A stretch of 64,000 nucleotides of DNA from Medicago truncatula (taxonomy: Eukaryota > Streptophyta > Magnoliopsida > Fabales > Fabaceae): positions 9,932,501 through 9,996,500 of the forward strand of contig NC_053044.1 of assembly GCF_003473485.1 (NCBI RefSeq). Reading direction: 5' to 3'. A program made the translations under genes and the position numbers. The first letter of the stretch is position 1. Each line of letters begins with the position of its first letter. Under the pieces are notes generated by a model. It saw only the letters and a program-made list of their open reading frames with translations. It did no database searches and was not told the DNA's origin. Positions 25,203-37,239 of the stretch are shown piece by piece.

Positions 25203-28176
25203 GGCTGCTGTAGTGCTGTGTGTTACTGATTCTCCTTTCTTTTACAGTAACGAACCCTAGTGAAATATGCTACACGATTGAAAATTTACTATTCAAGGAT
25301 AACTTAGAGACAGTAAAAGCTTCTTCCAATGGCATAGTAGCAGGATAAACATGCTTGTATTCAGGGATTGAGTAAGAAAAAGGACCAGTAAATTCCGTAC
25401 CCCTCCGAACTTTTGAAGAAAAAAAACTATACTAAGCTATTATATTTTTCGGTCTCAATTTTTTTTTTTGTCGATTTTATACGATATTGTGTAATGACCT
25501 TGTTTTTACTCAATATATTGGACCTTAAACAACCAAGTTTCTAGGCTTTATTGCACTAATCCTTAACACCGAAAAATAAAGAACAATTTTTCTCACGTGA
25601 ACATCGATTTATATATGCAATTTTTCTAGGCTTTTACTTTTCTCACAAAAATAAAATCTATATCGATTTATCATTAATTACTATTGAATGATCTTTGTAA
25701 AGTGTCTTGATCTAGGTAAAACTAAATTTATCGTTGTTATTGCATCAAGTATATACAAACAATTATTTTGTGCTCTATACACTTTTATACATCCACGGAT
25801 TTTGTGACGAAGTTGAACTCGTCAAACAATCATTTGGTTTTACCTACGTAACTTTGATTGTAGATATAGAGCTTAGTTAGAATTTTCAACTTTTTAACCT
25901 ACAACTATTTTATGTGACTATACAACATGGATTTCAAGGGTTTTCGTGCGTGTGGTAGTCATTCCCTTCACCTGCGGAGGAAGGTGCGACGATAAAAAGC
26001 ACAGACTTCTTGAGTCCAGCAAATTCGTGCACGCCATGATCTAATTTGTGTACCTGCAAAAAGTGAATGTTCAACTACCTAATTAACTACCTTCTTGTGT
26101 ACTCAGCACACGATGACTCAATTCTAGTTTTATATGAGTGCATGAACTATCTGTGTATAAATTCATGCCAAACATAATTGTTTAGGTAGTTGAACACTGA
26201 ACCCGAGGGAGATATGCAGAAATTGGAAATGATAGCAAACACTGAAAGCAACCATAAAGTGACAGAGAACTTCCCATGGAATAGCAAAGTAAAATCATTA
26301 ATGTAACTGAGAGAAAGAATCACTCATCCTATTTCTGAGAAGCTAGTAGGAGATAAAGGGAAAATTCTAATTAAGCTGAAAAATGACCTTCATTTAACAA
26401 TGAAATCTCAGAAAATTTTGCTGCAATTCAAAATGCGAACATCATATATGGTTCAATTAAATTAAGAACAAGAAAATAGAATAACCCTTTTTGGTACATG
26501 AAAACAAAATCTAATAAATATGTCAATAAACTGCTGCTTTCTACACACAATTGAGAATTATCAAATAAATTGCTTCAATATTTATATCCAAGGAAACTAA
26601 GACGGAGATCACCAATTCAACTTCAGTTTACACCATCAATTTTATTTTTTATTTTTGAATCGGCAAAATTAATACTGATAGGCCACTTACCGGAACAAGT
26701 TGTAACAAGGAGGGCTAAAAGAATACAAAACTGATGCATCAAGACTCGACTAGGAATGTCAGCAAACAGGAAAGAAAAAGATAAAGCCAAAGCAAATGCT
26801 AACAGCAACACCAAACAAACTGCAGCACAGGTGCACCTGACAGACTACAAAACACTGATACAATCTACTCAGTGCAAAGCAGACCCGAGCCCTAGGAAAA
26901 AACCAATTGAAACAGGAGAACAGGCGCACAACAGTGGAGACGGACTGCGGATGCTCTAATCAGCCCCTGAAACAAGCTGAAATCACAACTTTCTCAGTTT
27001 GCAAAGCTGTATATATTCTATGCAGCTTAGCAAGCTTACTCTAGTTAGACCAAACGACACATATTTCAGATTATAACAGATAAGGGTATCTCTAATCGAT
27101 CATAAGTTCATAACAAATATACGCATGTCTATGAGCTTTAATACTTCTAAAATAATGCAAGTCTAACTCCACTATCGAATTTTCAATAACAATGTAGAAA
27201 TAAAGATTCTAGCAGAGTACATAGGTATCTGTTTTCAATTTTCTTTATATAAATCAAACATTGCTTCTAATTAAGCATATTCTGAGTTCTGGACACCCCT
27301 TGCAAGAAATGTGCTTAATTCAAATCTGCAAGCACCCTGCACCAAAAACAAGACCTCTATATCATTTCAGGATATAAACGCTTCTGAAACATAACCTAAC
27401 TCTAATAATTAATTGCAATTATTGTAGATATTTACAAAAGCCAGCAATAACTATCAATTATCAAAGCCAAAGAAAACACAACACTAATATTTTAACAACA
27501 TGGTCACAATTATATCTAGTTCAAATACACATGACAGAACAACGTGGAGATTCCAATGCATACAATTTCTCCTCTAACTAACGAATATGTATTCTCATTT
27601 TTTTTCATTTCAAAAACAAAAGTACAAAATAAATCAGCTTGAAATTTACAAATACAATTAAACAAGAATTTGGTGTTTTAAATATTCATTGTCAACTTTA
27701 TGAATGAGCCGAATCAGTCAATCAGGGGCAAACAATTTACAGACAACACCTATCAATCATGTGTCCAAAAAAGAAGATATGAGTCTATCTCAATAATCAT
27801 ACATAAATTGAGATACAAGTGTAACTGATCAACTAAGTTTCGACTTTATAGACCATAATATGATAATAATGCATTTGGTCAGCTGATAAACATATAGTCT
27901 GCAAAAGTAAAAATAAAATAAGATGATCACGCTCATCAACATTGTTACATCTTATCATACAAATTACCTCCTCAAAATAAAATGCATTAAATATATTTAG
28001 ATTTCTGAAAAGTTAAAAGTGCAGATACTTATTTACAAAGAACATAATTGGTAATAAAGTAATATTTGATGCAACAACATTTCAATATTTCTATTTGTAA
28101 TAACATAAACTAAGAACACAACAGAACAAAATCAAAATCACATTAGAAATTTCTCAATGCAAGATAACATACTGAG
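25203..28176. repeat. Conserved intercopy spacer, copy 3
   Basis: Nearly identical to 6443-9939 over most of its length, apart from indels; copy 1 carries extra DNA near 6535-6770, 8521 and 9240-9660. The GAATCGGCAAAATTAATA module is at about 26640-26960. No gene is recognised. Confidence 0.75.
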
Positions 28177-29175
28177 TTAGTGAAGCTGGCTTTTGATGAT
28201 CCACTTCGGAGGGGGCCAGAACAAGTCGTAATATTCAGGATGATTGCACAAAGGCCAAAGCTGACGATCTTGATCCAAGTGAACAATACTTAATCTATCC
28301 TCAGAGAAGATTTCATCAATAAAGATGATACAATTCCCTTTAGGAACACACAAATCTGAGGCAGAGGCAGAAAAGGAATATTTTGTCCCTATGAACAAAA
28401 CCCTATCTCTTAAATTCTTCTCGAATTTCACCCACTTCCTCTCCTTCTCATCAAGTCTAAACAAACGAATCTTTAAATCAACAGGAACAGGATCAATGTC
28501 AACTAACAGCAACTCACCCTCGCTCTCCACTAAGAATTTCTTGTTATCCTCTGGCCCACAATCAACCAATGGTTCAGCCGCTAACTGGGCTTTAGGGTCA
28601 TCCTCCGGTCCAACTGTAATTGTCCTACCAGTTTTGTCAATTACTGCGTAAACCCTCCCTTTAAACACGCGGATGTTATAATACCTTAGCATGTCGTCGT
28701 CGGGCAACAAGAAACAATCTCCCGCCACTAACTGGATGGAGAGTTCGTTGAAGTCGAGTATGTCGAATGGGTAATCAAAAGAATCAGTTGAGAGGAAGGA
28801 GGATTGAGATATTTCGGTATTGCCACATGAGCTTTGGGTAACTCTAATCAACCAAGGATAGTTTTCTTGTTCTTGTTCTTGTTCCTGTGATGGTTTGATG
28901 AGGTAGAAACTATGTTTGGAGAGGTAATAGAAGGAAATAGGGATGGTGCCATAGTTGTTGTTGTTGTTGTTGATGATGATGGAATCAATGTATTGGAGGA
29001 GTGGAACGTTGAATGGTGAAATGTGAAAATGATTTCGGATGGAAGATGAACGCCAATTGGAACAAACTGATCGAAAGCGAATGAGATCGATTTCGGTGGT
29101 GATTCGTTGCGATATCAGATTCAGAAGCTCAGTTAGGAGCTCAGACCAGTCTGCTTTCATTTTCAATGCAGCCAT
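28177..29175 (-). CDS. F-box/DUF295 protein, type B (MAALKMK), 332 aa, twin of 9940-10938
   Basis: Intact single-exon gene with the same layout as its twin: F-box at 9-48, polyasparagine at 69-74, QE repeat at 97-104, DKTGRT at 180-185 and C-terminal FWPPPKWIIKS. It differs from the twin at residue 8 (A for P) and at four sites packed between 160 and 177 (D for E, R for C, V for I, A for K). It shares the same internal loss of about 52 residues relative to the gene at 40430-41584, so that loss predates the block duplication. Upstream and downstream DNA is also near-identical. Confidence 0.88.
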   Translation of the reverse strand: MAALKMKADWSELLTELLNLISQRITTEIDLIRFRSVCSNWRSSSIRNHFHISPFNVPLLQYIDSIIINNNNNNYGTIPISFYYLSKHSFYLIKPSQEQEQEQENYPWLIRVTQSSCGNTEISQSSFLSTDSFDYPFDILDFNELSIQLVAGDCFLLPDDDMLRYYNIRVFKGRVYAVIDKTGRTITVGPEDDPKAQLAAEPLVDCGPEDNKKFLVESEGELLLVDIDPVPVDLKIRLFRLDEKERKWVKFEKNLRDRVLFIGTKYSFSASASDLCVPKGNCIIFIDEIFSEDRLSIVHLDQDRQLWPLCNHPEYYDLFWPPPKWIIKSQLH

Positions 29176-29679
29176 GGATGATGATGCTGATTTTCTTGTT
29201 CTTGTTCTTGCTTGCTTTTTTAGGAACGAACGATAAAATAGAAAACAGAATGCTAAGAATGATGAATGATGCTGCAGATTTTCTTAATCACGGACAATAG
29301 GAGAAACAAGAAGCTGAAGATGATTGTGGTTTTGGGAGGTTATTGAAGGTTAAGAGGAAGGGTTTCTCCAACTGTAATTCAGTTATTGTTATATTCAAAA
29401 TAAAAATAGAAAAAAATAGTTAGTTTGTTTTTTTAGGAAAAAAAACATTATATTAAAATAATGAAATGGAAAAATCACTAAGATTTTTCTTTTGGGATTA
29501 AAAATTCATTAATATTTGTCTCCGTGAGTCTAACTCATTTGACAATAAATATATTGTGGTATGGAGAGATCTAAGTTTGAATATGAATTTCTAATTACTA
29601 GGTTACTTGATAAAAAAAAAAATAAAAAAAAAAAACTAAATCCCCTCTTATGTGATGATAATGGGAAAATCTGGTTATT

Positions 29680-30337
29680 CACAAATCTCATGCATGGAAG
29701 TATGGAGTTTAAGGATATTATAACTTTGAATTTGGCCGTGCTTAGCATACGAGGATGGAAACTTCAAACAAATCCGAAAGTTATGGTATCTCTGTTTGTT
29801 CAAAGCTCGATATTTTCCTCATAGAAGTTTCTTGACATCATCCTTGGGATATAACCCAAGTTATGCATGTGTATATTCAGTACTAAATTCATTGTCTGAG
29901 GGAGTTCTAAATGGTGTACCAGTTCAGGGGAGAAAACTGCTAAAGTGGATGAACCTTGGTTGAATGAAGATCACATATCAAGAACTATACCATGTGCTTT
30001 TCATTTGGAAAATGTGATAGCTAACGGTTTGCTTGATACCACAAATAAGATGTGGAATCAAGAGGTTGTGAAACACGTGTTTGATGATAAAATGGCGACT
30101 GAAATACTAAGAACACCACTCCTTACACAACTACTTGATGATAGGCTAGTGTGGAAAGTGGAAAAGAATGGACACTACTATGTTAAAAGTACGTATAGAA
30201 CTTGTGGATGCATCTCATTTACGGCGACCTATGCATTGGTCTGGAATTTGGCGGTTGAAAGCCCTAACGTAAGTCAAACACCTTTTTTGTTGCAAGTGTC
30301 GCGGTTGCTTTGCAACGAGGGCATGCCTAAAAGCTAA
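29680..30337 (+). mobile_element. LINE fragment (end of RT ORF, zinc-binding region)
   Basis: Best preserved of three related copies. It reads LAVLSIRGWKLQTNPK, then VDEPWLNEDHISRTIP, then MWNQEVVKHVFDDKMATEIL, and DRLVWKVEKNGHYYVKSTYR, which is the typical layout just before the zinc-binding region of plant LINE ORF2. It is 5'-truncated and has internal stops near 29820-29940. The open part from 29945 is 130 codons. It was duplicated together with the F-box block. Confidence 0.72.
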
Positions 30338-31129
30338 AGGTATTCATTGCCCACATCATTTATGAATGTTTGTTTTCAAATACTTCAGTTGCTGTAATTT
30401 TTGCGTCAAACTAAAGGTAGAACCAAGTCAGTACTAAGTAGAATCAAGTATTTTCTTTTGTGTCAAACTCGAGATAGAATCTAGGTAGTACTCACTAAGT
30501 TAGTTTTGTTTCCATTACTATCAAGAAGCTCACCACTTAACCAACAAAGTCACACTCGTTGGGTTCAAATTAACTAATTTTTTTGTGTAAATTGTGTATC
30601 ACCATAGATGACTGTCAAGACTAATGTCATTAAATCTACAGAAGTGCTTATGTCACAATAAGACTAATCTATGTTCAAGTGCTTATGTCACAACTTAATA
30701 TTGTGAACCCCTCCTCAAAGTCTATTCTGCAATGATCCAGTTGAGATCCTCGGCCACCAGCGAATTTGTTTGACAAATTGAGCTACACACATTGAATATA
30801 GTTTAACTCAGTTTTCTGGATATAGACATCAAAGTTAACATTGTTTATTATTAATGCTGCCAAAATTAGTAACTCAGCTATTGTTAGAAAAAGAAAAAGG
30901 GGGAATGTAATTCAATAGAGAATGTTTAGTCATTTCCACACGCTTGAGGCTGCGTATATTGTTTCTGGTTTTCACATGGTCAAGAACATATGTTTCATCA
31001 CTGATCCCAATAAAAGGTTATACGGCTATTTACATGTTTAATAACTGCCTCAGCAATATATATTCCCTTCTTTCAATAAAATTTTGTCATAACTATGAAT
31101 ATTTTTGAAGTACTTTGTAACAAAGTTAA

Positions 31130-31640
31130 GAGATGACAATGATACAAGCAGAGTTCATCCGCATCAGCAGATGAAAGGCACCGAAACCTGGCTGAAAAGC
31201 ACTGACTAGATCAATAATTCCATTGCAAAAATAAAAAACAGAAACAGCCTATGCACTGCTGCACGACTGCAGGCAGAAGCCAACCACCTCAAGACACCGT
31301 CGGGTTCCATCTACAACCGAAGCTCCAAAACCACCCCTGATCAGACAAAACAGCAGCTCAGTTACAAGTAAATGGAACTAATAGAAAAAACATGAAAACG
31401 GATGGAAAGCCCTAGGAGCAGAAGAGAAACAATGCATCCCCTAGTTTGCTAGTTCTACTCTTCCCTGCTACAACAAGAGAGCACAGAGATACACAAGCCA
31501 CCCTTCTGAATGACAACAATTCGACAGCCAAAAACAAGTCAAGGGGGAGACCAAGAAGCCAGAAACATAACATCCGTAGCAGGGCACAGAAAATTGGGCA
31601 CAACGAACCACGTAAAAAATAGAACACTACACAGAGACTT
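31130..31640 (-). repeat. GC-richer module, twin of 12880-13400
   Basis: Near-identical to the first copy, with only scattered substitutions. Minus-strand translation gives a hydrophobic run (FWLLGLPLDLFLAVELLSF, SLCSLVVAGKS) of the kind seen at the 3' ends of plant LINEs. No real protein is claimed. Confidence 0.3.
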
Positions 31641-33142
31641 CCAATCCTAATATATAGACACAAATAAAGGATGAAGTTTTAGAACGTATTCTAATTCTAA
31701 GTAAACAATTCAACATCTATTATGTTCAAATGAGTCACAATTCAAAAGATAGCGAGGATTATTTTTAGGAGACACTAATACCATTTGGCCAGTTTCTTAA
31801 ATTATTTTTATTTTCTCTAATTGCATAAACTTGTTGAAATATCGGAAGGAATAAATTCAATTACCATCTCAAAAAAAAAAAGGAGAATCAATAAAGATCA
31901 ACATCAACATTCATAATGAAAAAGACATTTTAAGCTGCCACTATAAAGTATTTTCTGCGCATTTTTGAAATTGCAACAAACCTCAAAAGATGAAAAATAT
32001 AAAACAAAATAGATGACTAGTTTTTTATACTAAACCATGCAATATTCCATCATCCATTTTCCTTATATACACAAATAAGAAAATTTTAAAATCATCTCCA
32101 TCACAAGAAAGCTTCACATTGGTTCTTCTATCACACAACCTCTGATGACAATTGTCAAGTAATGCAAAAACAGGCACAGTGGTAATGAAAGAGAAGGAAA
32201 AATTAAATTTATTCCTGAAACAAAAGAGATAATATAAATTATTCTTGCATTTCCACAACAGATTGTAACCAAGTTTTCCAGATGCATTTCCACAACTAAA
32301 GAAAATCAAACTCTGTGAATTCTCACGTAGCACAGATTAAAACCAAGGATTATAAGAAACACTTGCATTATCAAATTAAAATTTATCAAACATCTACGGT
32401 GATAAAGTAAATTAAATAAAGTGTGAGAATAATCAATTAGAAATCATAACTCTTCTCAATATATAAAAAATTTGTAGTGGGAATTGAGTAATCAATTCAA
32501 AATGATAACTTTTTGCAATAATACTGCAATATTTTGCGCTTGAACCTAGATATTTTGTCTCTCATCTTTCTCTCTATAGCCCCTGCATAAATTGATAAGG
32601 TTTCCTGTTACGAACTATAATTGTGAAGATCAAAATCCTAATAAATAATGTCTAGGAAATTTTTTAATAAAGCAAACAGGTTTTCTATTTCTTGTACATG
32701 AATTAGCATTATAAGTAGCCAAGCACTCGAGGAACCCAACAGTCACACATCGACGACGGTATCAAAAGATTCTTAGATCATGACTCAAGGTACACATTCT
32801 CTATCCTAAAACATCTCACTCTTTTCTCTCTTACTGACTTAATCGACATAGTGCTTGCATGCACCCCCTACTCGCCACAACTACCTCACCGAATGTCAAT
32901 TTGTGATCAAACATTCTAAAATTAGATTATTTGATTTGAGATTTAGGCATCTACGGATAACGCTTCATTTAAATAGGGGACTAATAAAACGATTCTATCT
33001 CTAATGCTAAAAAAACAAATTTTTAGTGGACTGCATGCATCGGTCTCCAGTCTAATAATATTCACTAAGCACAATAATGCAAATATCAGAAGCAAATAAG
33101 AAACTTTTGAATGCAAGATAACATACTCTGTTACGAATTCAA
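31641..33142. other. Downstream flank of the type A pseudogene, no gene recognised
   Basis: Closely follows 13401-14947 with small indels. No coding region, RNA gene or element end is recognised. Confidence 0.5.
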
Positions 33143-34219
33143 TTAACTTTTGCCGATCCACTCCGGTGCCGAGAACAAGCTGAGGTATTCAAAGTACTCA
33201 GACACAGACAATGGCTGACTTCGATCCAAGCAATAATTATAGAAATAAGTACATATGTTGTATGCATCATCGATAAAGATGACACAATTCCCTTTGGCAA
33301 CACACAAATCCGAAGCTGAAGCAGAAAATGAACATCCATTCACAAAGAACAAAACCCTATTCCTTAAACTCATCAACTTCACCCATTTTTTATTCTTCTC
33401 GTCAAGTCTAAACACATTAAAAGTCATAAGATTCTCATAAATATTAACCAACAACAAGGCACCCTCACTCTCCACCAGTAATTTTCTATCTCCAGGAATA
33501 AAAGGATTATCCACTAACTGGACACTCGAGTCGGATTCAATTGTAACTGTCCGACCAGTATTGTCTACCAAGTAAAACCTCCTTTTAAACACACAAATAT
33601 CAACATATTTAGTTGACATGTCGGAAATGGGTTTCCAAAATTTGTTGAGGTAACAGAACAGCATAGGATGGGGGAAATAGTCCGAAATGCCAAGAACCAT
33701 AGGGTTTTCACCATTGCACGTGATTGCAAGGAACTTTTCACGCTTCTTGTTATTGTAGAAGAAGTAGTTACGAAGATTAAAATCTCTATGGTTGATGATA
33801 AAATCTGTTCCTAAATTGAGGATGGAGAGTTTGTTGAAGTCAAGTACACGAGGAAAACCATGGGAATAGTAGAATGATTTGAAGAGTAGGTGGAAGAGTT
33901 TTTTGCCATGTGAGTTTTGGGTAACTCTAATCAACCAAGGACGATGTTGCTTATGGTGTCGTAGTGGTTTGATGAGGTAGATAGTGCGTTTGAAGAGGCA
34001 GCAAAACGGAGAAGTGTTGATGTTGTTTATGGTACCAGAGAGATTACACGAGAGTTGCGGAAGCTTTAGGGCAGAATTGGGATGATGATTTGAATTGGAA
34101 GAGCGCCGCCACGTTGAACATACAGATCAAAAACGAATGAGATCGAGTTCATCGTCGTTTCGTTGCAATATCAAATTCAGAAGCTCAGTTGGGAGATCAC
34201 ACCAGTCAGTCGACGCCAT
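33143..34219 (-). pseudogene. F-box/DUF295 gene of type A with one nonsense codon in the F-box
   Basis: The frame is open over 359 codons from the ATG at 34219 to the stop at 33143, apart from one TGA at 34127-34129. This is codon 31; the paralogues have CGA (arginine) in LIRFRSVCS. A C-to-T change at a CpG explains it. The stop lies inside the F-box, so the normal start yields only 30 residues. Everything downstream (DNTGRTVTIES, LLVESEGALLLVNIY, SFSASASDLCV, FSAPEWIGKS) is well kept, and only late internal starts could use it. The MULE at 34296-37719 sits 76 bp upstream of the ATG and separates it from its original upstream region. Confidence 0.85.
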
Positions 34220-34286
34220 GGCTGCTGTGTGTTACTAATTCTCCTTTCTTTAACAGTAACAAACCCTAGTAAAACATGCTAGACGG

Positions 34287-34295
34287 TTGAGAATT
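34287..34295. repeat. Target-site duplication, left copy (9 bp)
   Basis: TTGAGAATT here and TTGAAAATT at 37720-37728 flank the MULE and differ at one base. The uninterrupted site in the paralogous spacer at about 16091 reads TTGAAAATT once. A 9-bp duplication is typical of Mutator-like elements. Confidence 0.85.
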
Positions 34296-34355
34296 GAGAA
34301 TTGCTGTTCCCACATGTTGTTTGGTTGTACCACACGAGTAAAATACGAAAATGCC

Positions 34356-34412
34356 CTTCGGCAGTTTGCTACCGAAGTTTTTAGGAAACCGGCGGCAGTT
34401 AAATGCCGAGGA
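34356..34412. repeat. Subterminal palindromic repeats, left side of MULE
   Basis: CTTCGGCAGTTTGCTACCGA is a degenerate palindrome at 34356-34377. A second, related unit (CGGCGGCAGTTAAATGCCGA) follows at about 34391-34412. Both resemble the perfect palindromes near the right end and are candidate transposase-binding sites. Confidence 0.6.
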
Positions 34413-34696
34413 AATCTGATTATGCAGATAGTGGGTCTGCATAATTATAAAGCATTTCCAAGCCATTTTTTCGGCCAGTTTTTACCTGTAATTAAACCAG
34501 AGCATTTCCAAAGGCAAAATAATTCATACAAGATTGAAACTCGGACATAATGAAGATAAGTACAATATCTTTTACAATTGTTCATAATTAAATTAAACCG
34601 ACATTTGGTTAAAATTAAACAAACGTTTGAAATTCATCAAAACATTACAAAGTGTCCATAATTAAACTACTCATTACACATCATTAAATTAAATCC

Positions 34697-35041
34697 CTAC
34701 TTACATTCAACGCAATTACATATGGAACGAACATACATATATAATATATTATCTTCCACCATATTCCGAAACATAAATCCGACGTCGCCGTCGTCGCGAA
34801 TAAGCAAAGGCATATAGTTTGCCGTTTTCCATGCGTATTCATCTCTATCTTCTCCTAGGTCTATGCATGGCATTTGACCAAACAAGTGACGTGTATACTG
34901 ATTTTCACCAAGATGCTCAAAATAAGTGTTAAGTTGTGCATTCAAATTGTCAAGAGAGTCTGTCGATGTTATCATAACCTTAACCGTCTTTTTAAACGCG
35001 GAGTACCTAACCCGCCCTTCAATTTGTGCAACCTCAGACAT
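34697..35041 (-). CDS. Unknown ORF inside the MULE, 114 aa
   Basis: Open frame from ATG (35041), MSEVAQIEGRVRYSAFKKTV, to a cysteine-containing end (RSICNCVECK). It has no domain I recognise, no signal peptide and no membrane segment. It is acidic to neutral with a central LGEDRDEYAWKT. It lies downstream of the OTU region on the same strand inside the element's ends, so it is probably an accessory ORF of the transposon rather than a host gene. It could be a last exon of the larger protein. Confidence 0.45.
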   Translation of the reverse strand: MSEVAQIEGRVRYSAFKKTVKVMITSTDSLDNLNAQLNTYFEHLGENQYTRHLFGQMPCIDLGEDRDEYAWKTANYMPLLIRDDGDVGFMFRNMVEDNILYMYVRSICNCVECK

Positions 35042-35330
35042 GTCTCACTTGAAAAATTTTGTAACAAAAGAATCATATATTAGAACAAAATTAAATAGAA
35101 TGTAATAACGAATAAATGAAATGCGTAAACATTAAAAAGCTATAAATAAGTATTGCATTATTTTCACCACATAAAAGTCATATTATATATATATATATTT
35201 CAATATAAATTACATAATGTTAGTTATATATTGGCCACCAAAAAATTGGCGTTACAATTTCGACCCCAAAAAATACATCGGTGTAATTTCTACCAAAAAA
35301 AAGAACTAACACCGACAAAAAAATCACTCA

Positions 35331-36023
35331 TTAAAGACCAAGTGATTGGAGAAGATCAAGTGACATAGAATCTTCCGCAATAACTTCAAATTGTTGCTTT
35401 GGTTTTTCGGGATTGTCCAACAAAATAGGCGCCGCTTTGTTTGACTCCTTTTGTGGTTTGGACGGTTTGTTTCCACTTTCAATAGCCATGAGCTTTCGGA
35501 ACAACTCATGTCGATCCAAATACTCATCTTCCCAAGTCACCGCATCTTCTTTCTTGTGATTGTGCCACTCCGTAGATGATGGAGGTAGTGGACAACCATT
35601 CTTCAAGGAAATAAGCACAAAATGATTTGGAATTGCCCCAAGGCACAAGATGGGAGTTTTTTGATTTCCCGGCGGTGGTGGCCCTCTTATTGGGAAAAAC
35701 GATTCCGAGTTTCCAAATTCAAGATTTGTCAACACCACCACACACATTTTGTAATAATTAGCAACAATGTGTCCCATGTCCGGAAAAGTCAACCACTTAT
35801 CAACAAGATGTGCACAAGTTTTTGTATTTGCGGGAGGATGTAATCCGTTTAAAATGTAGTTATAACGATCATCACCCGCAAATACTTCAACATAATCATC
35901 TCTATGATCCATCAACTCTTGGATAAGATGTGTACGGATCATGAGATGATTTTTTTCGGTCAAGCCCATGAACTCGGCTATAGCCCGGAATCCGCAATGT
36001 CCATCGCCGATAACATCCACCAC
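35331..36023 (-). CDS. OTU-type cysteine protease domain of the MULE (about 230 codons)
   Basis: Reads VVDVIGDGHCGFRAIAEF, the OTU nucleophile motif. Counting the GTG at 36023 as residue 1, the catalytic Asp and Cys are at 7 and 10, and the partner His is in IPNHFVLISL at about 134. It continues FPDMGHIVANYYKMCVVVL, FPIRGPPPPG and KNGCPLPPSSTEW, which match the C-terminal OTU part of plant MULE proteins. There is no ATG at its start. It should be the C-terminal continuation of the transposase, but the preceding linker (36024-36316) is in another frame, so a frameshift or lost splice lies near 36030. Confidence 0.7.
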   Translation of the reverse strand: MVDVIGDGHCGFRAIAEFMGLTEKNHLMIRTHLIQELMDHRDDYVEVFAGDDRYNYILNGLHPPANTKTCAHLVDKWLTFPDMGHIVANYYKMCVVVLTNLEFGNSESFFPIRGPPPPGNQKTPILCLGAIPNHFVLISLKNGCPLPPSSTEWHNHKKEDAVTWEDEYLDRHELFRKLMAIESGNKPSKPQKESNKAAPILLDNPEKPKQQFEVIAEDSMSLDLLQSLGL

Positions 36024-36236
36024 TTTTTCAATAAAGGACGCATAACCGGGATAGCTTTAGGCTTTGGATACCGAGTAGGTGGTGGAAGTGGGGAAAGTGA
36101 TGTTTTACCAAGACGAGCACCTTTTTTCCTTTTATATGATGATGTTGTTGGTGATGGTGACGGTTGGCTATCCGGATTTTGGGAATCAACAACCTCCCAA
36201 GAAGAAGGGATCCGACTAGTCGATGTAATTTTTCCT

Positions 36237-37091
36237 TTAGACCGTTGGAAAATTGTTAAACAACTTAATGGATGTTGGATGAGCCCAAAAAATATCTTCA
36301 ATAGTATTACTTTCAAGTTGTGTTCTTGAGTAATAAGTATAGTTGTGCTCCTCCAACTTCGAGATTAGAAATTGCAACGGCTTCTTGTCACCCCTATTTG
36401 CCTTCCATATTTGTTGACGTTCATTGTACACTTGCTTCACATTTGTCATGCAATGTGGTCTTTGGTTCTTCAAATGTATCAAAATATTTCTTGGAAGCAT
36501 CTTGCTCTTTGTCAAGTCACGTACAATCTTCTTGTCGTCCTCCTTTAATCTACCGGCAAGAATGTGTCCTTCTAAAGCCGGCTCCATGGGATGGTTGTGA
36601 ACTCCATTAAGAATGTTCAATCCCCATTCCTTTGTTTGCTTACTTTGATATCCACTAATCATGAATAAGCAACCGCATTTTCTTGAGCCCGTCCTCGCAT
36701 GCTTCGGTTTTTTTTTCGGAACCATGTGAGTTCCACTCCTTTCACACACTAGCCGGAACATTGGATTGATCAAGCTTGATCTTTGTGTGACAATTGTAAA
36801 TCCCGCCTTATTTGCTTGCTGACGCACACACTCAAGCAATTCATCTCTATTTTTCGACTTAACGTCGTCTGAAAAAAACATAGCCGTGTCGACCTCGTGG
36901 GGTTGAAGTGGGAGTACACCGGAGCCGCCAACATACTTTGAAGCTTCAACATGGACGGAAGCTCCATCTATGTTTGTTTTCGCTTCAACATTAGGCGGTT
37001 TGACATCTCCGGAATTTTCGACAAAATTTTCTTTTGTCTCTCCCGGAACATCTTTCGCATTCTCTACCATTACTATAATTAAACAACACAT
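36237..37091 (-). CDS. MULE transposase N-terminal part with FAR1-type DNA-binding domain, 284 aa
   Basis: ATG at 37091. About 80 N-terminal residues are of low complexity. A FAR1/WRKY-GCM1-like zinc finger follows: NKAGFTIVTQRSS, FRLVCERSGTH, RKCGCLFMISGY and WGLNILNGVHNHP. The conserved linker LISKLEEHNYTYYSRTQLES.TIEDIFWAHP then leads toward the expected DDE core (LIMDSTY..-type motif). The frame instead ends at LFNNFPTV, and the downstream DNA encodes a linker to the OTU region. It can bind DNA at best and cannot catalyse transposition. Confidence 0.78.
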   Translation of the reverse strand: MCCLIIVMVENAKDVPGETKENFVENSGDVKPPNVEAKTNIDGASVHVEASKYVGGSGVLPLQPHEVDTAMFFSDDVKSKNRDELLECVRQQANKAGFTIVTQRSSLINPMFRLVCERSGTHMVPKKKPKHARTGSRKCGCLFMISGYQSKQTKEWGLNILNGVHNHPMEPALEGHILAGRLKEDDKKIVRDLTKSKMLPRNILIHLKNQRPHCMTNVKQVYNERQQIWKANRGDKKPLQFLISKLEEHNYTYYSRTQLESNTIEDIFWAHPTSIKLFNNFPTV

Positions 37092-37239
37092 AAATATGAA
37101 TTAACAACTAAGTAATGTATAAACATCAATGCCATAATGAATTAAAACAAAAAAAAACAAAAAAAAAAAACAAAAGAAATTTTTTTTTGAAAATCTGGCA
37201 GTAGCTGCCATTTTTTCGTTGTGAAATTTTTCACTAAGA

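Noticed and set aside
31412-31663. Hydrophobic 83-codon minus-strand frame that could be a small membrane protein
   Set aside because: Its twin near 13200 lacks the same open frame and the region looks like a LINE untranslated tail.
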